From Paracoccus sp. MBLB3053 (GTDB lineage Bacteria > Pseudomonadota > Alphaproteobacteria > Rhodobacterales > Rhodobacteraceae): a DNA stretch of 64,000 nt. The DNA lies in assembly GCF_031822435.1 (NCBI RefSeq), contig NZ_JAVQLW010000005.1:42501-106500 (forward strand), read 5' to 3'. Shown piece after piece: positions 27,701 through 36,482 of the stretch. The notes beneath the pieces were generated by a model, which searched no databases, was not told where the DNA came from, and was given only the letters and a program-made list of their open reading frames with translations. Position 1 is the first letter of the stretch. Every line of letters starts with the position of its first letter. Both the position numbers and the translations under genes were made by a program.

Positions 27701-28180
27701 CTAAAGCTGGAAGATGTTTTTCAGCGGCAGATGGCTCTTCACGAAGGGCGATTTCATCACCACGAAGCTGAAATACTTGTCGATGCCGATCTCGCGGTCG
27801 ATCAGGCCCTCCATGATGGCCTGATATTCGGTGATACCCGCCGTCACGAATTTCAGCAGGTAATCGTACCCGCCCGAAATCAGGTGGCATTCGATGCATT
27901 CCTCGACCTTCATCAGCGCCTCCTGAAAGCGGGCAAAGTCGATCTGGCGGTGGTTCTTGAGCGTGACTTCCGTAAAGACGGTCAGCGTGGGACCCAGTTT
28001 CGCGACATTGATCTGCGCGGAATAGCCGGTGATGTATCCCGCCTGCTGCAGCTTCTTGACCCGCATCAGGCACGGGCTAGGCGAAAGATGGACCAGCTCT
28101 GCCAGCTCGACATTCGTGATCCTTCCGTTGCGTTGCAACTCATGCAGGATGCGGATGTCGATGCGGTCGAGTTTCAGCAT
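27701..28180 (-). CDS. Lrp/AsnC-family regulator
   Basis: This 159-residue regulator has an N-terminal helix-turn-helix (IRILHELQRNGRITNVELA, LSPSPCLMRVKKL) and a C-terminal RAM ligand-binding domain (LKFVTAGITEYQAIME). Lrp/AsnC proteins usually sense an amino acid and often regulate themselves. AAGAGG lies before the ATG. It converges on the peptide transporter (six bases between stops) and is divergent from the DadA-like gene. A palindrome in its promoter supports autoregulation. Confidence 0.9.
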   Translation of the reverse strand: MLKLDRIDIRILHELQRNGRITNVELAELVHLSPSPCLMRVKKLQQAGYITGYSAQINVAKLGPTLTVFTEVTLKNHRQIDFARFQEALMKVEECIECHLISGGYDYLLKFVTAGITEYQAIMEGLIDREIGIDKYFSFVVMKSPFVKSHLPLKNIFQL

Positions 28181-28211
28181 GTCGCGCCTCTTGGGATTTG
28201 GCTCGAAGCCT

Positions 28212-28229
28212 AGGCATAATATTCTGCCT
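28212..28229. promoter_or_regulatory. Candidate Lrp operator
   Basis: AGGCA-TAATATTC-TGCCT is a near-perfect palindrome, 32 bases upstream of the lrp-like start and 170 bases upstream of the DadA-like start. Its GCATAATAT core recurs in the peptide-transporter promoter. A site for the Lrp-family protein acting on both divergent genes is the simplest reading. Confidence 0.5.
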
Positions 28230-28398
28230 TCTCAAGCCGAAGCAGCCTTTCCGAAGCACAATTCTTACGAAGAACTCAACAAATCATGGCGCTGCTGCCC
28301 AAGCCATGTTTAGCACATTGTTTCGGCAACTGCCTCGAAGCGGCAGATGCTTCGGTCTGCGATCGTTAGGTTCGTGACAAAGGAAACAGGAGACTAGG

Positions 28399-29718
28399 AT
28401 GCGTGTCCCACTGATGCAGATCACCACCCGGACCGACCTGCCCGACCGGGCCGACGTGGTCGTGATCGGCGGCGGAATTGTCGGGACCTGTGCGGCATAT
28501 TACCTTGCGCGCCGCGGTGTCTCGGTCGTTCTGCTGGAAAAGGGTGCGATCGGCGCCGAGCAGTCCAGCCGCAATTGGGGATGGTGCCGCCAACAGAACC
28601 GCGATGCGCGCGAGCTGCCCATATCGACGAAAAGCCTCGACCTCTGGGACAGGTTCGCGGCCGATATCGGAGAAGATGTCGGCTTCAGGCGTTGCGGGCT
28701 CTTGTATCTTTCGAATGACGAGGCCGAGCTTGAGGGCTGGGCACGCTGGCGGGATTTCGCCCGCGGCGAAGGCGTCGTCACCCATATGCTGACGCCGCAG
28801 GAAGCCGCCGAACGTGGCCGGGCCACCGGAAAGGCATGGAAGGGCGGCGTCTTTTCACCTTCGGACGGCACCGCCGATCCAAGCCGCGCCGCCCCCGTGA
28901 TCGCGCTTGGGATCGAGCGACTTGGTGGGCGGGTCGTGCAGCGCTGTGCCGCCCGCGGCCTTGAACTCGAGGGCGGCGCGGTTGCCGCCGTGGTGACGGA
29001 AAAGGGCGTGATCCGGACCCGGAACGTGGTGATGTCGGGGGGGGCCTGGGCATCGTCATTCCTGCACCAACTGGGGCTGCGCTTTCCGCAGGCCAGCGTC
29101 CGTTCCTCGATCCTGTCGGTCGGGCCCGGTGCGACCCTGCCCGATGCCGTTCACACCAGCCGCGTCTCGGTGACCCGACGCGGCGATGGCAGCTATACGC
29201 TTGCCGTATCGGGCGCGGCACGCGTCGACGTGACGCCGCGACAGATGCGCTATTGGTCAAGCTTCCTGCCGATGTTCTTCAAACGCAGGAAATCCCTGGC
29301 CCCGGGTGGAACGCAAGGCTGGGCTTCGGGGCACGAAACTCTGCGACGCTGGAGGATGGACAGGGAAACGCCGATGGAGCGGATGCGGGTGCTGGACCCG
29401 CGGCCCGATATGGGACAGATCGAGCTGACCCTGTCCCGGGCACGCGAGCTCTTCCCTGCGCTGGCGGGGTCTTCGGTGGCGGCAAGCTGGGCCGGATATA
29501 TCGACAGCACGCCCGACGGCGTCCCGGCGATCGGCGAAACACGCATCCCGGGGCTCGTCCTGGCTGCGGGCTTCAGCGGCCATGGCTTCGGCATCGGCCC
29601 CGGCGCGGGTCATCTGATCGCGGATCTGCTGACAGGGCAAAATCCGATCGTCGACCCCAAACCCTATGCCCCGTCGCGTCTCGACGGATCGGCCTGGGGA
29701 AAGGTCGCGGATTTCTAG
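28399..29718 (+). CDS. DadA-like FAD-dependent amino-acid oxidoreductase
   Basis: This 439-residue DAO-family protein resembles D-amino acid dehydrogenase and glycine/sarcosine oxidases. The FAD motif VVVIGGGIVGTCAAYYLARR lies at residues 21-40, followed by SSRNWGWCRQQNRD, typical of the DadA-like subgroup. The C-terminal flavin loop is LAAGFSGHGFGIGPGAG. It oxidises a D-amino acid or N-alkyl glycine. CAGGAG stands before the start. It is divergent from the Lrp-like gene, which probably controls it. Confidence 0.86.
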   Translation: MRVPLMQITTRTDLPDRADVVVIGGGIVGTCAAYYLARRGVSVVLLEKGAIGAEQSSRNWGWCRQQNRDARELPISTKSLDLWDRFAADIGEDVGFRRCGLLYLSNDEAELEGWARWRDFARGEGVVTHMLTPQEAAERGRATGKAWKGGVFSPSDGTADPSRAAPVIALGIERLGGRVVQRCAARGLELEGGAVAAVVTEKGVIRTRNVVMSGGAWASSFLHQLGLRFPQASVRSSILSVGPGATLPDAVHTSRVSVTRRGDGSYTLAVSGAARVDVTPRQMRYWSSFLPMFFKRRKSLAPGGTQGWASGHETLRRWRMDRETPMERMRVLDPRPDMGQIELTLSRARELFPALAGSSVAASWAGYIDSTPDGVPAIGETRIPGLVLAAGFSGHGFGIGPGAGHLIADLLTGQNPIVDPKPYAPSRLDGSAWGKVADF

Positions 29719-29736
29719 GAAAGCTTCCAAGAAAGA

Positions 29737-29758
29737 CGGGGGCAGTTTCTCGCCCCCG
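29737..29758. terminator. Terminator hairpin between convergent genes
   Basis: CGGGGGC-AGTTTCTC-GCCCCCG forms a 7-bp GC-only stem with an 8-base loop in the 46-base gap between the DadA-like gene and the convergent GNAT gene. It can serve both directions. There is no strong T-tract. Confidence 0.65.
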
Positions 29759-29764
29759 CGGCCA

Positions 29765-30631
29765 TCAGCCCAGAGCCTGGTTGATGAGCCCGTAAGTTCT
29801 GGCGGGGCCCACCGGATCGGGCAAGGTTTCCAGCGACATGCGCTGGACCGTGTCATATTGCACGATGCCGGAACTGGTCAGGAAGTCCTTGAACGTGCCA
29901 TCGACCTCGCGCGTATCGACCCGCAGGAACTCCCCTTGATGACCTGCGATGAAGGGGCCACACAAGGCGATCGCGTCGGCATCGCTTTCGGCCACGATCG
30001 GGCCGATCACCCGCCCGCGCCCGAAATGCCGCATCAAGGCAAAGCCCGCGATCCGTCCTGCCCGCTCGATCACCATGCCATCCGACACCGCAAGCATCGC
30101 TTGCATGACTTCGGGGCGGGCAACCCCCATGGCATCGCGATCAAGCTGCAGCACCGCATCGGCGTCGCTGGCCCGCATCGGCCGCGCGATCGGCGCGAAG
30201 GCCGGCGCTGCCGTGACGATCCCGTTCATCTGATAAACCGTCGCCAGCGTCTTGAATCCCAGCGAGACATACAGCCGGAACGCCTGCTTTGTCGCATTGA
30301 GCACGCGTGCCCGACCCCGCGTTTCGTTCAGGATATGGCGCATCAACCACCCGCCCGCGCCGTGTTCCTGCAGACGGGGCGAGGTGATGACCATCCCGAT
30401 CGAGGCGACGCTGTCGGAATAGGGAAACCACATCGCCGATCCGAAGACCCTGCCGATCGGGTCGCGAACAACCCAGCCCTGCCCCAGCCCGATCACCATT
30501 TCCCAGTCATCCGCGCGATGCGGCCAGCTGACGGCGACCGAGAGCTCGTGCAGCCGGGGAATGTCGTCAACGGTCATCCGTTCGAGGCTCAGCTCGTAGC
30601 CAGCGATTTCGATCGTCTCCGCAATTTCCAA
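29765..30631 (-). CDS. Two-domain GNAT acetyltransferase (second copy)
   Basis: This 288-residue protein is related to the GNAT at 19132-19947: shared WPHRADDWEM segment, same two-domain layout and a similar C-terminal half (GFALMRHFGRGRVIGPIVAE). The first-domain acetyl-CoA loop is degenerate (LQEHGAGGWLM), while the fold-closing FRLYVSLGFKTL is clear. The substrate is unknown. It lies alone on the minus strand beside the DadA-like gene, with a palindrome in its upstream region. Confidence 0.8.
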   Translation of the reverse strand: MEIAETIEIAGYELSLERMTVDDIPRLHELSVAVSWPHRADDWEMVIGLGQGWVVRDPIGRVFGSAMWFPYSDSVASIGMVITSPRLQEHGAGGWLMRHILNETRGRARVLNATKQAFRLYVSLGFKTLATVYQMNGIVTAAPAFAPIARPMRASDADAVLQLDRDAMGVARPEVMQAMLAVSDGMVIERAGRIAGFALMRHFGRGRVIGPIVAESDADAIALCGPFIAGHQGEFLRVDTREVDGTFKDFLTSSGIVQYDTVQRMSLETLPDPVGPARTYGLINQALG

Positions 30632-30704
30632 AGTCCGCTCCTGCCAGATTGCTGCCTTTTCCCCATCCTATCGGCGGGCGAAAAGGCTAACCTAGCGGAA
30701 ATCG

Positions 30705-30725
30705 GCAGGAAACAGCATATCCTGC
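30705..30725. promoter_or_regulatory. Inverted repeat upstream of the second GNAT gene
   Basis: GCAGGA-N9-TCCTGC lies 74-94 bases upstream of the GNAT start, and its spacer includes AGCATA, which extends into AGCATAT, like the candidate Lrp sites at 22280 and 28212. It may be an operator. It could also be a weak terminator for the GMC operon, whose last stop is at 30765. Confidence 0.35.
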
Positions 30726-30764
30726 TAATTCACGTCGCGACATTCGCTCTGAGGCTCGGATCTG

Positions 30765-32435
30765 TCAGGCGATGAGGCGGTCGGCGATCCTTTCGGCAAT
30801 CATCAATGTAGGCAGGTTGGTATTCGCACAAGGGATCGTCGGCATGATCGACGCATCCGCGACAGTCAGGCCATCCACGCCGATCACGCCTCCATCGGAA
30901 TCGGTCACCGCCATGGCGTCATCTGCGCGACCCATCCGGCAGCTGCCCGAAGGATGCCAGGTTCCGCCGACATTGGCCCGCACGAATTCCTCGAGCGCGG
31001 CGGGATCGGCAAGCAGCCCCGAGAGCGTCCTGCCCATGGTGATGGCGGAATGAACGAGCGCCGAGCGCAACGGCCCCGCGACATCCAGAAGCCCCGAGAG
31101 CGTCCCGCGCTGCAGGGCGTTCCAAAGGCCCGGCCGGGCAATGCGCGCAACACGCGGGGTATAGCTTGCCGGAAAGACCGGTCCGCACCGCCCTCTGAGC
31201 ATCGGGTCCGTCAGCACCTCGGCCCCGCGTCTCAGCGCGTCGCAAAGTCGGACCAGGTCGCGTTCATCCGAAAGCATCCTGAAGTTTACCGCGGGCGCCG
31301 TGCCGGGATCGGAGCTCACCAGCCGGACCCAGCCACGCGAATAGGATTTGTTGACCCAGAAGAAGATGCTGCCCATGCGCAAGCCGACCGAATGCCAACC
31401 CGATCGTGAAAGGATCGCGCCATGCATGTCCCCCGCGGGCGCTTCCGCGAGCCCCGAGGAGTAACGCCAGACGGCCTGTTCGTGATGCTCGCCCCGGTCC
31501 TGCACCCGCATCGATGGCGGCAGGAAGGTCGAAACCGCGATCGAGGGATGTTCCATCAGGTTTCGGCCGACACCGCCACGGTCCGCAAGGACATTGATCC
31601 CCAGCGACTGCAATTCGCCGCCCGGTCCGATCCCCGACCGCAAGAGGATCGCCGGGCTGTGGATCGCACCCGCGCAAAGGACGACCCTTGGCGCCGCAAT
31701 CGTCACGACGCCTTCGGGTCCGAGGATTTCGGCCCCGGCGACCCGCCGCCCTTGGAAGATGAGCCGCAAGGCCCGGTGCCGGGTCAGGATGGCCAGGTTC
31801 GGCCTTCGTCGCACCTCCGGCGTCAGCCAGACAACCGAAGCGGGCTGACGTTCGCCCTTGTCGCTGATCGCGGTCACGCCTCGGAAGGTTCCGTCCTGCC
31901 ATTCTCCGTTCTGGTCCGGCCGAACCGGATGGCCCCGCGCATCAAGTGTTTCCATCACGTGGCGCACGAAGGGCGACAAGGCCCTATCAGATGCCCTGCG
32001 CAAGACCAGAGGGCCGGACTTGCCATGGTATGGCCCGTCCTCGTCGCGATCGGCTTCGATGCGGCGAAAGACCGCAAGGACGTCGTCCCATCCCCAGCCC
32101 GTCGCACCTGCCTCGACCCATTCCGCGTAATCCGAGGGCGCCCCGCGGTTCGACATCAGCGCGTTGATCGCCGATCCTCCCCCCAGAATCTGCGCCTGTT
32201 CGTACCGTCTGGCTGCGGACGGGCCGTAGCTGGCTGAAAGGCCCGCCCAGATGTTTCGCGGGTCCAGATAGGCCCGACCGGGATAGCGGCTGCGGATTTC
32301 GTCCGGCATCTCGGCCTCGGAAATGTCCCGCCCGGCCTCAACCAGGACCACCCGCCGCGACGGATCTTCCGAAAGCCGCGCCGCCATGACGCATCCGGAC
32401 GAGCCGCCGCCAAGGATCACGACATCGGCCTGCAT
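30765..32435 (-). CDS. GMC-family FAD oxidoreductase
   Basis: This 556-residue glucose-methanol-choline family enzyme is closest in style to choline dehydrogenase-like proteins. The FAD motif VVILGGGSSGCVMAARLSED lies near residues 5-24. The mid-protein signature is LCAGAIHSPAILLRSGIGP and the C-terminal active-site region HPSGSCRMG carries the catalytic His. It oxidises a primary alcohol to an aldehyde. It is the last gene of the polyamine-type transporter operon and overlaps the permease stop as TGATG. Confidence 0.88.
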   Translation of the reverse strand: MQADVVILGGGSSGCVMAARLSEDPSRRVVLVEAGRDISEAEMPDEIRSRYPGRAYLDPRNIWAGLSASYGPSAARRYEQAQILGGGSAINALMSNRGAPSDYAEWVEAGATGWGWDDVLAVFRRIEADRDEDGPYHGKSGPLVLRRASDRALSPFVRHVMETLDARGHPVRPDQNGEWQDGTFRGVTAISDKGERQPASVVWLTPEVRRRPNLAILTRHRALRLIFQGRRVAGAEILGPEGVVTIAAPRVVLCAGAIHSPAILLRSGIGPGGELQSLGINVLADRGGVGRNLMEHPSIAVSTFLPPSMRVQDRGEHHEQAVWRYSSGLAEAPAGDMHGAILSRSGWHSVGLRMGSIFFWVNKSYSRGWVRLVSSDPGTAPAVNFRMLSDERDLVRLCDALRRGAEVLTDPMLRGRCGPVFPASYTPRVARIARPGLWNALQRGTLSGLLDVAGPLRSALVHSAITMGRTLSGLLADPAALEEFVRANVGGTWHPSGSCRMGRADDAMAVTDSDGGVIGVDGLTVADASIMPTIPCANTNLPTLMIAERIADRLIA

Positions 32436-33217
32436 CAGCGCTTCCGCAGGTTCAGCGACATGATCGCAAGGACAAGAAAGCTGGCCGCCGTCAGCAAGGT
32501 GCTGAGCGCGGCGATGGTCGGGTCGATCTCGTCGCGCAGCGCGGTGAACATCTTCTTTGTCAGCGTCTGGTTTTCGCCCCCGGCGATGAAGATCGCGACG
32601 ACCGTCTCATCCAGGGCCGAGATGAAGGCAAAGACCAGGCCAGAGACGACCGAGGGCCGGATTTGCGGCAGGGTCACGGCGAAAAAGGCGCGCGGGCGGT
32701 TCATGCCCAGGCTGCGCGCGACCATTTCCTGTGCCGGATCGAACTTCCGCAGACCGACAAGAACAGAGGTGATGACATAGGGCATGCCCAGCATGACGTT
32801 GGCGAGGATCAGCCCCGGCAGCGTCGCGAGCAGGCCGATATTGGCATAGATCAGGAAAATGCCGACGGCCGTGATGACGATGGGCACGACCAGCGGCAAA
32901 AGCAACAGGACTTGAAGCGCCCCGGCAAGCCGTGCCCTCGCCATGTTCAGCCCATAGGCCGCCGCAGTCCCAAGAACCGTCGCGATCAGCGCGCTGCTGA
33001 CCGAGACGATCAGGCTGACCCGCCCCGCCGCGATCCATGCCGGGTCGCCAAGCAGCGATTGATACCAGCGCAACGACCAGCCCGGCGGCGGAAACTGCAG
33101 GAAACGCGCACTGGAAAAGGACATCGGCGCGATGATGAGGATGGGCACCATCAGCCAGATCATGGCGATTGCGGTGAAGGCATAAAGCGCGATGCGGGTG
33201 GATGACAGGTTGCGCAT
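32435..33217 (-). CDS. Polyamine-type ABC transporter permease (PotC-like)
   Basis: This 260-residue inner-membrane permease of the PotC group has about six hydrophobic segments and the EAA-type loop QEMVARSLGMNRPRAFFAV. The start MRNLSSTRIAL at 33217 overlaps the stop of the first permease. Its length fits PotC. It works with the PotB-like, PotD-like and PotA-like proteins of this operon. Confidence 0.9.
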   Translation of the reverse strand: MRNLSSTRIALYAFTAIAMIWLMVPILIIAPMSFSSARFLQFPPPGWSLRWYQSLLGDPAWIAAGRVSLIVSVSSALIATVLGTAAAYGLNMARARLAGALQVLLLLPLVVPIVITAVGIFLIYANIGLLATLPGLILANVMLGMPYVITSVLVGLRKFDPAQEMVARSLGMNRPRAFFAVTLPQIRPSVVSGLVFAFISALDETVVAIFIAGGENQTLTKKMFTALRDEIDPTIAALSTLLTAASFLVLAIMSLNLRKR

Positions 33218-34098
33218 TATCGCACCCCCATGATGCGGTCGAAGGGGATCAGGCGGCTGGCAAGCTTGAAGATCAGGAAGACGCAGACCAGCAGCACGAT
33301 GCTGATGGAACTGGCAGCGCCCCATTCGTGGTAGATCTCGATATTGCGCGCGACCAGCATCGACACCATGAAGGCGCGCCCGCCGCCCAGGAGTTCCGGC
33401 GTGATATAGAAGCCCAAGGTCAGCACGAAGACCAGCACGGAACCCGCGACGATCCCCGGAACGGATAGCGGAAGATAGACATGGCGAAAGACAAAACCCG
33501 GCTGTCCGCCAAGGCTGGAGCCAGCCATCTTGAGTTCGGGCGGGATCTTCTGCATGGCCGCGAACAGCGGCAGGACCATGAAGGGCAGCAGGATGTGGAT
33601 GGTCGCCATGATCGTGCCGAATTCATTGTTCACCAGGGCCAGCGGTTGCTCGATGATCCCTGCCTTGATCAGCATCGAATTTACGATGCCCCGCCTTTGC
33701 AGCAGGATCAGCCAGGCATAGGCCCGCACCAGAACCGAGGTCCAGAACGGCAAGAGCACCGTCGCAAGGATCAGCATCTGCCAGCCCCGCGTTGCATGGG
33801 CCGCCACATAGGCGATTGGATAGCCGATGAGCAAAGCCGCGGCGGTCACGATGAAGGCTATCCGGAAGGTTTGCAGAAAGGCCGTCAGGTAGATCCCATC
33901 GGTCAGGAAGCGGCCATAATGCGCCAGCGTGAAGCCGTCGGCGTCGCGGATCGATTGCCACGCCAGCCAGAGCAGCGGCGCGATCATCAGCAAGGCCACG
34001 ACGGCCAGGGCAGGGGCCAGCAGGGCAAGCACGAGACGCTGTTCGCGCCTTTCGTGCAGAACTTCGGGACTGTCGCTCACGCTGGCCCCCTTGCTCAT
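33217..34098 (-). CDS. Polyamine-type ABC transporter permease (PotB-like)
   Basis: This 293-residue permease of the PotB group has first membrane segment LVLALLAPALAVVALLMIAP and the EAA-like loop PPELKMAGSSLGGQPGFVFRH. It overlaps the binding-protein gene upstream by ATGA and the PotC-like gene downstream by one base, so all three are translated together. Confidence 0.9.
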   Translation of the reverse strand: MSKGASVSDSPEVLHERREQRLVLALLAPALAVVALLMIAPLLWLAWQSIRDADGFTLAHYGRFLTDGIYLTAFLQTFRIAFIVTAAALLIGYPIAYVAAHATRGWQMLILATVLLPFWTSVLVRAYAWLILLQRRGIVNSMLIKAGIIEQPLALVNNEFGTIMATIHILLPFMVLPLFAAMQKIPPELKMAGSSLGGQPGFVFRHVYLPLSVPGIVAGSVLVFVLTLGFYITPELLGGGRAFMVSMLVARNIEIYHEWGAASSISIVLLVCVFLIFKLASRLIPFDRIMGVR

Positions 34099-35135
34099 TG
34101 CTGGATGAACGCGGCCCAGCGGGCCATCGCATCATCCCCAGCGGGCGAGGCCCACCACTCGGTCGAGACGAGCACCTGCTTGGCGGCGTTGTCAGGCGAG
34201 GAAGGCATTTCGGCCGCCCGCTCGGGCGTGATCTTGCCGGTCTCGTAGGCTTTCGGATTGGCAGGGCCGTAGTCGATATAGGCCGGGAAGTTCGCCTGGA
34301 TTTCTGGGTCGAGCGCCGCATCGACGAATTTCACCGCCGTCTCGGCATTCGGCGCACCCTTGAGGATGCAAAGCGAGGTGTATTGCAGCATCCCCTCGTT
34401 ATAGGTGAAATCCACCGGCGCGCCTTCGGCCTTTACGGCCGAGACGCGGCCATTCCAGGCCATCACGATATCGGCCTCGCCATCCGCCAGAAGCTGGGCC
34501 GATTGCGCGCCCGATGTCCACCAGACATTGATGCTGGGCTTGATCTGCTCGAGCTTCTTGAAGGCGCGGTCGACGTCCAGCGGATACATTTCATCGGGCT
34601 TCACGCCGTCGGCCAGCAGCGCCGCCTCAAGCGTGGCAAGCGGATGGTTTCGCAAGGCCCGTGTGCCCGGGAATTTCTCGACATTCCAGAAATCGGCCCA
34701 GCTTTGCGGGGCGCCATTCGGAAAGGCGTCGGGATTGTAGGCAAGCACGCTGGAATAGAATTCATATGCGACCGAATAGTCGCTGCGATACTCGGCAGGC
34801 ATGGCCGCGACATTCGGCATCTTGGCCAGGTCGAATTTTTCGATCATGCCCTGTTCCCCGCCGCGCAGACAGTCCTTGGTCGGTGTGTCCACCACATCCC
34901 AAATGGGCTTGCCGGTCTCGGTCTGGGTGCGAAGCTGCGGCCAGGCATCGGGACTGCTGTCCTGCTTGATGGTGATACCCGTCTTTTCGCTGACCGGGTC
35001 CAGGATCGCCTTCGTCTGAGCCTCCTGATAGGCGCCGCCCTGGCTCACGAATACAACTTCCTCAGCATGAGCCGCGGCGGCAAAAGCCAGGGCAGAGGCG
35101 GTCAGGCCCAGTCTGAAATACCGGTATTTCATCAT
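34095..35135 (-). CDS. PotD-like ABC transporter substrate-binding protein
   Basis: This 346-residue periplasmic protein of the spermidine/putrescine-binding class has an N-terminal signal peptide cleaved near AAAHAEE. The mature start is VVFVSQGGAYQEAQTKA. Segments such as DVVDTPTKDCLRGGEQG and ADIVMAWNGRVSAVKAEG match the family. The ligand is an amine or related compound, not settled by sequence. Unlike the other two importers here, no strong hairpin separates it from the permease gene (ATGA overlap). Confidence 0.88.
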   Translation of the reverse strand: MMKYRYFRLGLTASALAFAAAAHAEEVVFVSQGGAYQEAQTKAILDPVSEKTGITIKQDSSPDAWPQLRTQTETGKPIWDVVDTPTKDCLRGGEQGMIEKFDLAKMPNVAAMPAEYRSDYSVAYEFYSSVLAYNPDAFPNGAPQSWADFWNVEKFPGTRALRNHPLATLEAALLADGVKPDEMYPLDVDRAFKKLEQIKPSINVWWTSGAQSAQLLADGEADIVMAWNGRVSAVKAEGAPVDFTYNEGMLQYTSLCILKGAPNAETAVKFVDAALDPEIQANFPAYIDYGPANPKAYETGKITPERAAEMPSSPDNAAKQVLVSTEWWASPAGDDAMARWAAFIQQ

Positions 35136-35185
35136 CTCATCTCCTGTTGGCGGGCCGACGGCCCGGTGAAGCTGAGCCTCGGCTC

Positions 35186-36478
35186 TTAGCGGCCGATGGC
35201 ATCGAGAAACTGGTAGTAGCCCGCAACCAGCCGGACGGCGGGTTCACGGATTTCGTAAAATGGAACGGGCCGCAGGGCCTCTGAGGTCAGAAGACCCGCA
35301 TCGGTCTTCTGGCCCAGCACCATCCGCGCGGCGTGCCGCCCGATCATGCTGGCCAACGCGACCCCGGTTCCATTGTAGCCAAGCGAGAATGTCACCCGAT
35401 CGTCCAGCCGGGACAGATGCGGCAGGCTGTCCATGGTCATGCCGACAAGCCCCGACCAGCGATGCGTGACCGCGACACCGGCAAGCTGTGGAAACTGGCG
35501 TCGCATTGCCTTTTCCAGCGCGGCGAATGCCGCGGCGCTGTCCGCCTTGCCGAAGGCCCCACGACCGCCATAGACAAGCCGCCCCCCCGCCTTCCGAAAC
35601 CAGCGCATCATGCGCCGCGTCTCGGTATAGCTGCGGTCGTGCTCCAGCATGGGCCGATCCAGCAGCTCGGTCGCGATCATTGCCGACCGAAACGGGATCA
35701 GCCGCCTTCTGACGGCATCGGTCGCGGGCGTCAGGTCGGAATAGCCGTTCGTCGCGATCACCACCTGCCGCGCCCGAACCACGCCGCGATCGGTGTGAAG
35801 TTCGATCCCGTCGGCCGTCCGGCCAAGCCGGGTCACCGGCGTCTCGCAGTAGATGCGTATCCCCTGCCCCGCCAGCGCCCGCGCCATCCCCAGAACATAG
35901 TTCAGTGGATGTATGACGCCGCCATGGCGGTTCAGCATGCCGCCCGGAAAATCCCGGGAACCGGTTTCGGCCTTCATTTCCTCGGGCCCCAGCATCGAGA
36001 TCGCCTGATCGCCCAACGTGCCGGTCAACCAGTCCGCCTCGGCCCTCAGCGCATCCAGTGCGACCTGGTTATGGGCGCAGCGCAGCGATCCGGTGGGGCG
36101 GTAATCCGCCCCCTTGATCCCCAGTTCCTCGATGGTTTCGCCGACATGGTCGATGGCCTCGATCCCGAGGTCATGCATGCGCCGTGCCGTTTCCAGGTCC
36201 CAGCGCCGCGCCATCTCGGCAAAGCCGATGCGGAACTTGCCGGACACGACGCCACCATTGCGCCCCGATGCCCCCCAGCCGATCCGGCTGGCCTCGATGA
36301 CCACCGGCTCAACCCCCGAGGCGGCAAGGTAGCGGGCCGTCGACAGGCCGGTATAGCCCGCCCCGATGATGGCGACATCGGCACTCACATCCCCTTGCAT
36401 CGCCGGCAGGGAGGGAAATGCCGTGGCGTTTTGCCGCCACAGCGAGGCGATGTCAGGGAACGGAGGCACGGCCCGCAT
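35186..36478 (-). CDS. PuuB-like FAD-dependent oxidoreductase (third copy)
   Basis: This 430-residue DAO-family oxidase has FAD motif VAIIGAGYTGLSTARYLA and WGASGRNGGVVSGK. The C-terminal segment HRWSGLVGMTMDSLPHL matches the copies at 6679 and 16886. The gene lies inside the polyamine-type transporter operon, just after a HAD-family gene (four-base gap) and before the PotD-like gene. It should oxidise the imported amine or its conjugate. Confidence 0.86.
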   Translation of the reverse strand: MRAVPPFPDIASLWRQNATAFPSLPAMQGDVSADVAIIGAGYTGLSTARYLAASGVEPVVIEASRIGWGASGRNGGVVSGKFRIGFAEMARRWDLETARRMHDLGIEAIDHVGETIEELGIKGADYRPTGSLRCAHNQVALDALRAEADWLTGTLGDQAISMLGPEEMKAETGSRDFPGGMLNRHGGVIHPLNYVLGMARALAGQGIRIYCETPVTRLGRTADGIELHTDRGVVRARQVVIATNGYSDLTPATDAVRRRLIPFRSAMIATELLDRPMLEHDRSYTETRRMMRWFRKAGGRLVYGGRGAFGKADSAAAFAALEKAMRRQFPQLAGVAVTHRWSGLVGMTMDSLPHLSRLDDRVTFSLGYNGTGVALASMIGRHAARMVLGQKTDAGLLTSEALRPVPFYEIREPAVRLVAGYYQFLDAIGR

Positions 36479-36482
36479 AGGT

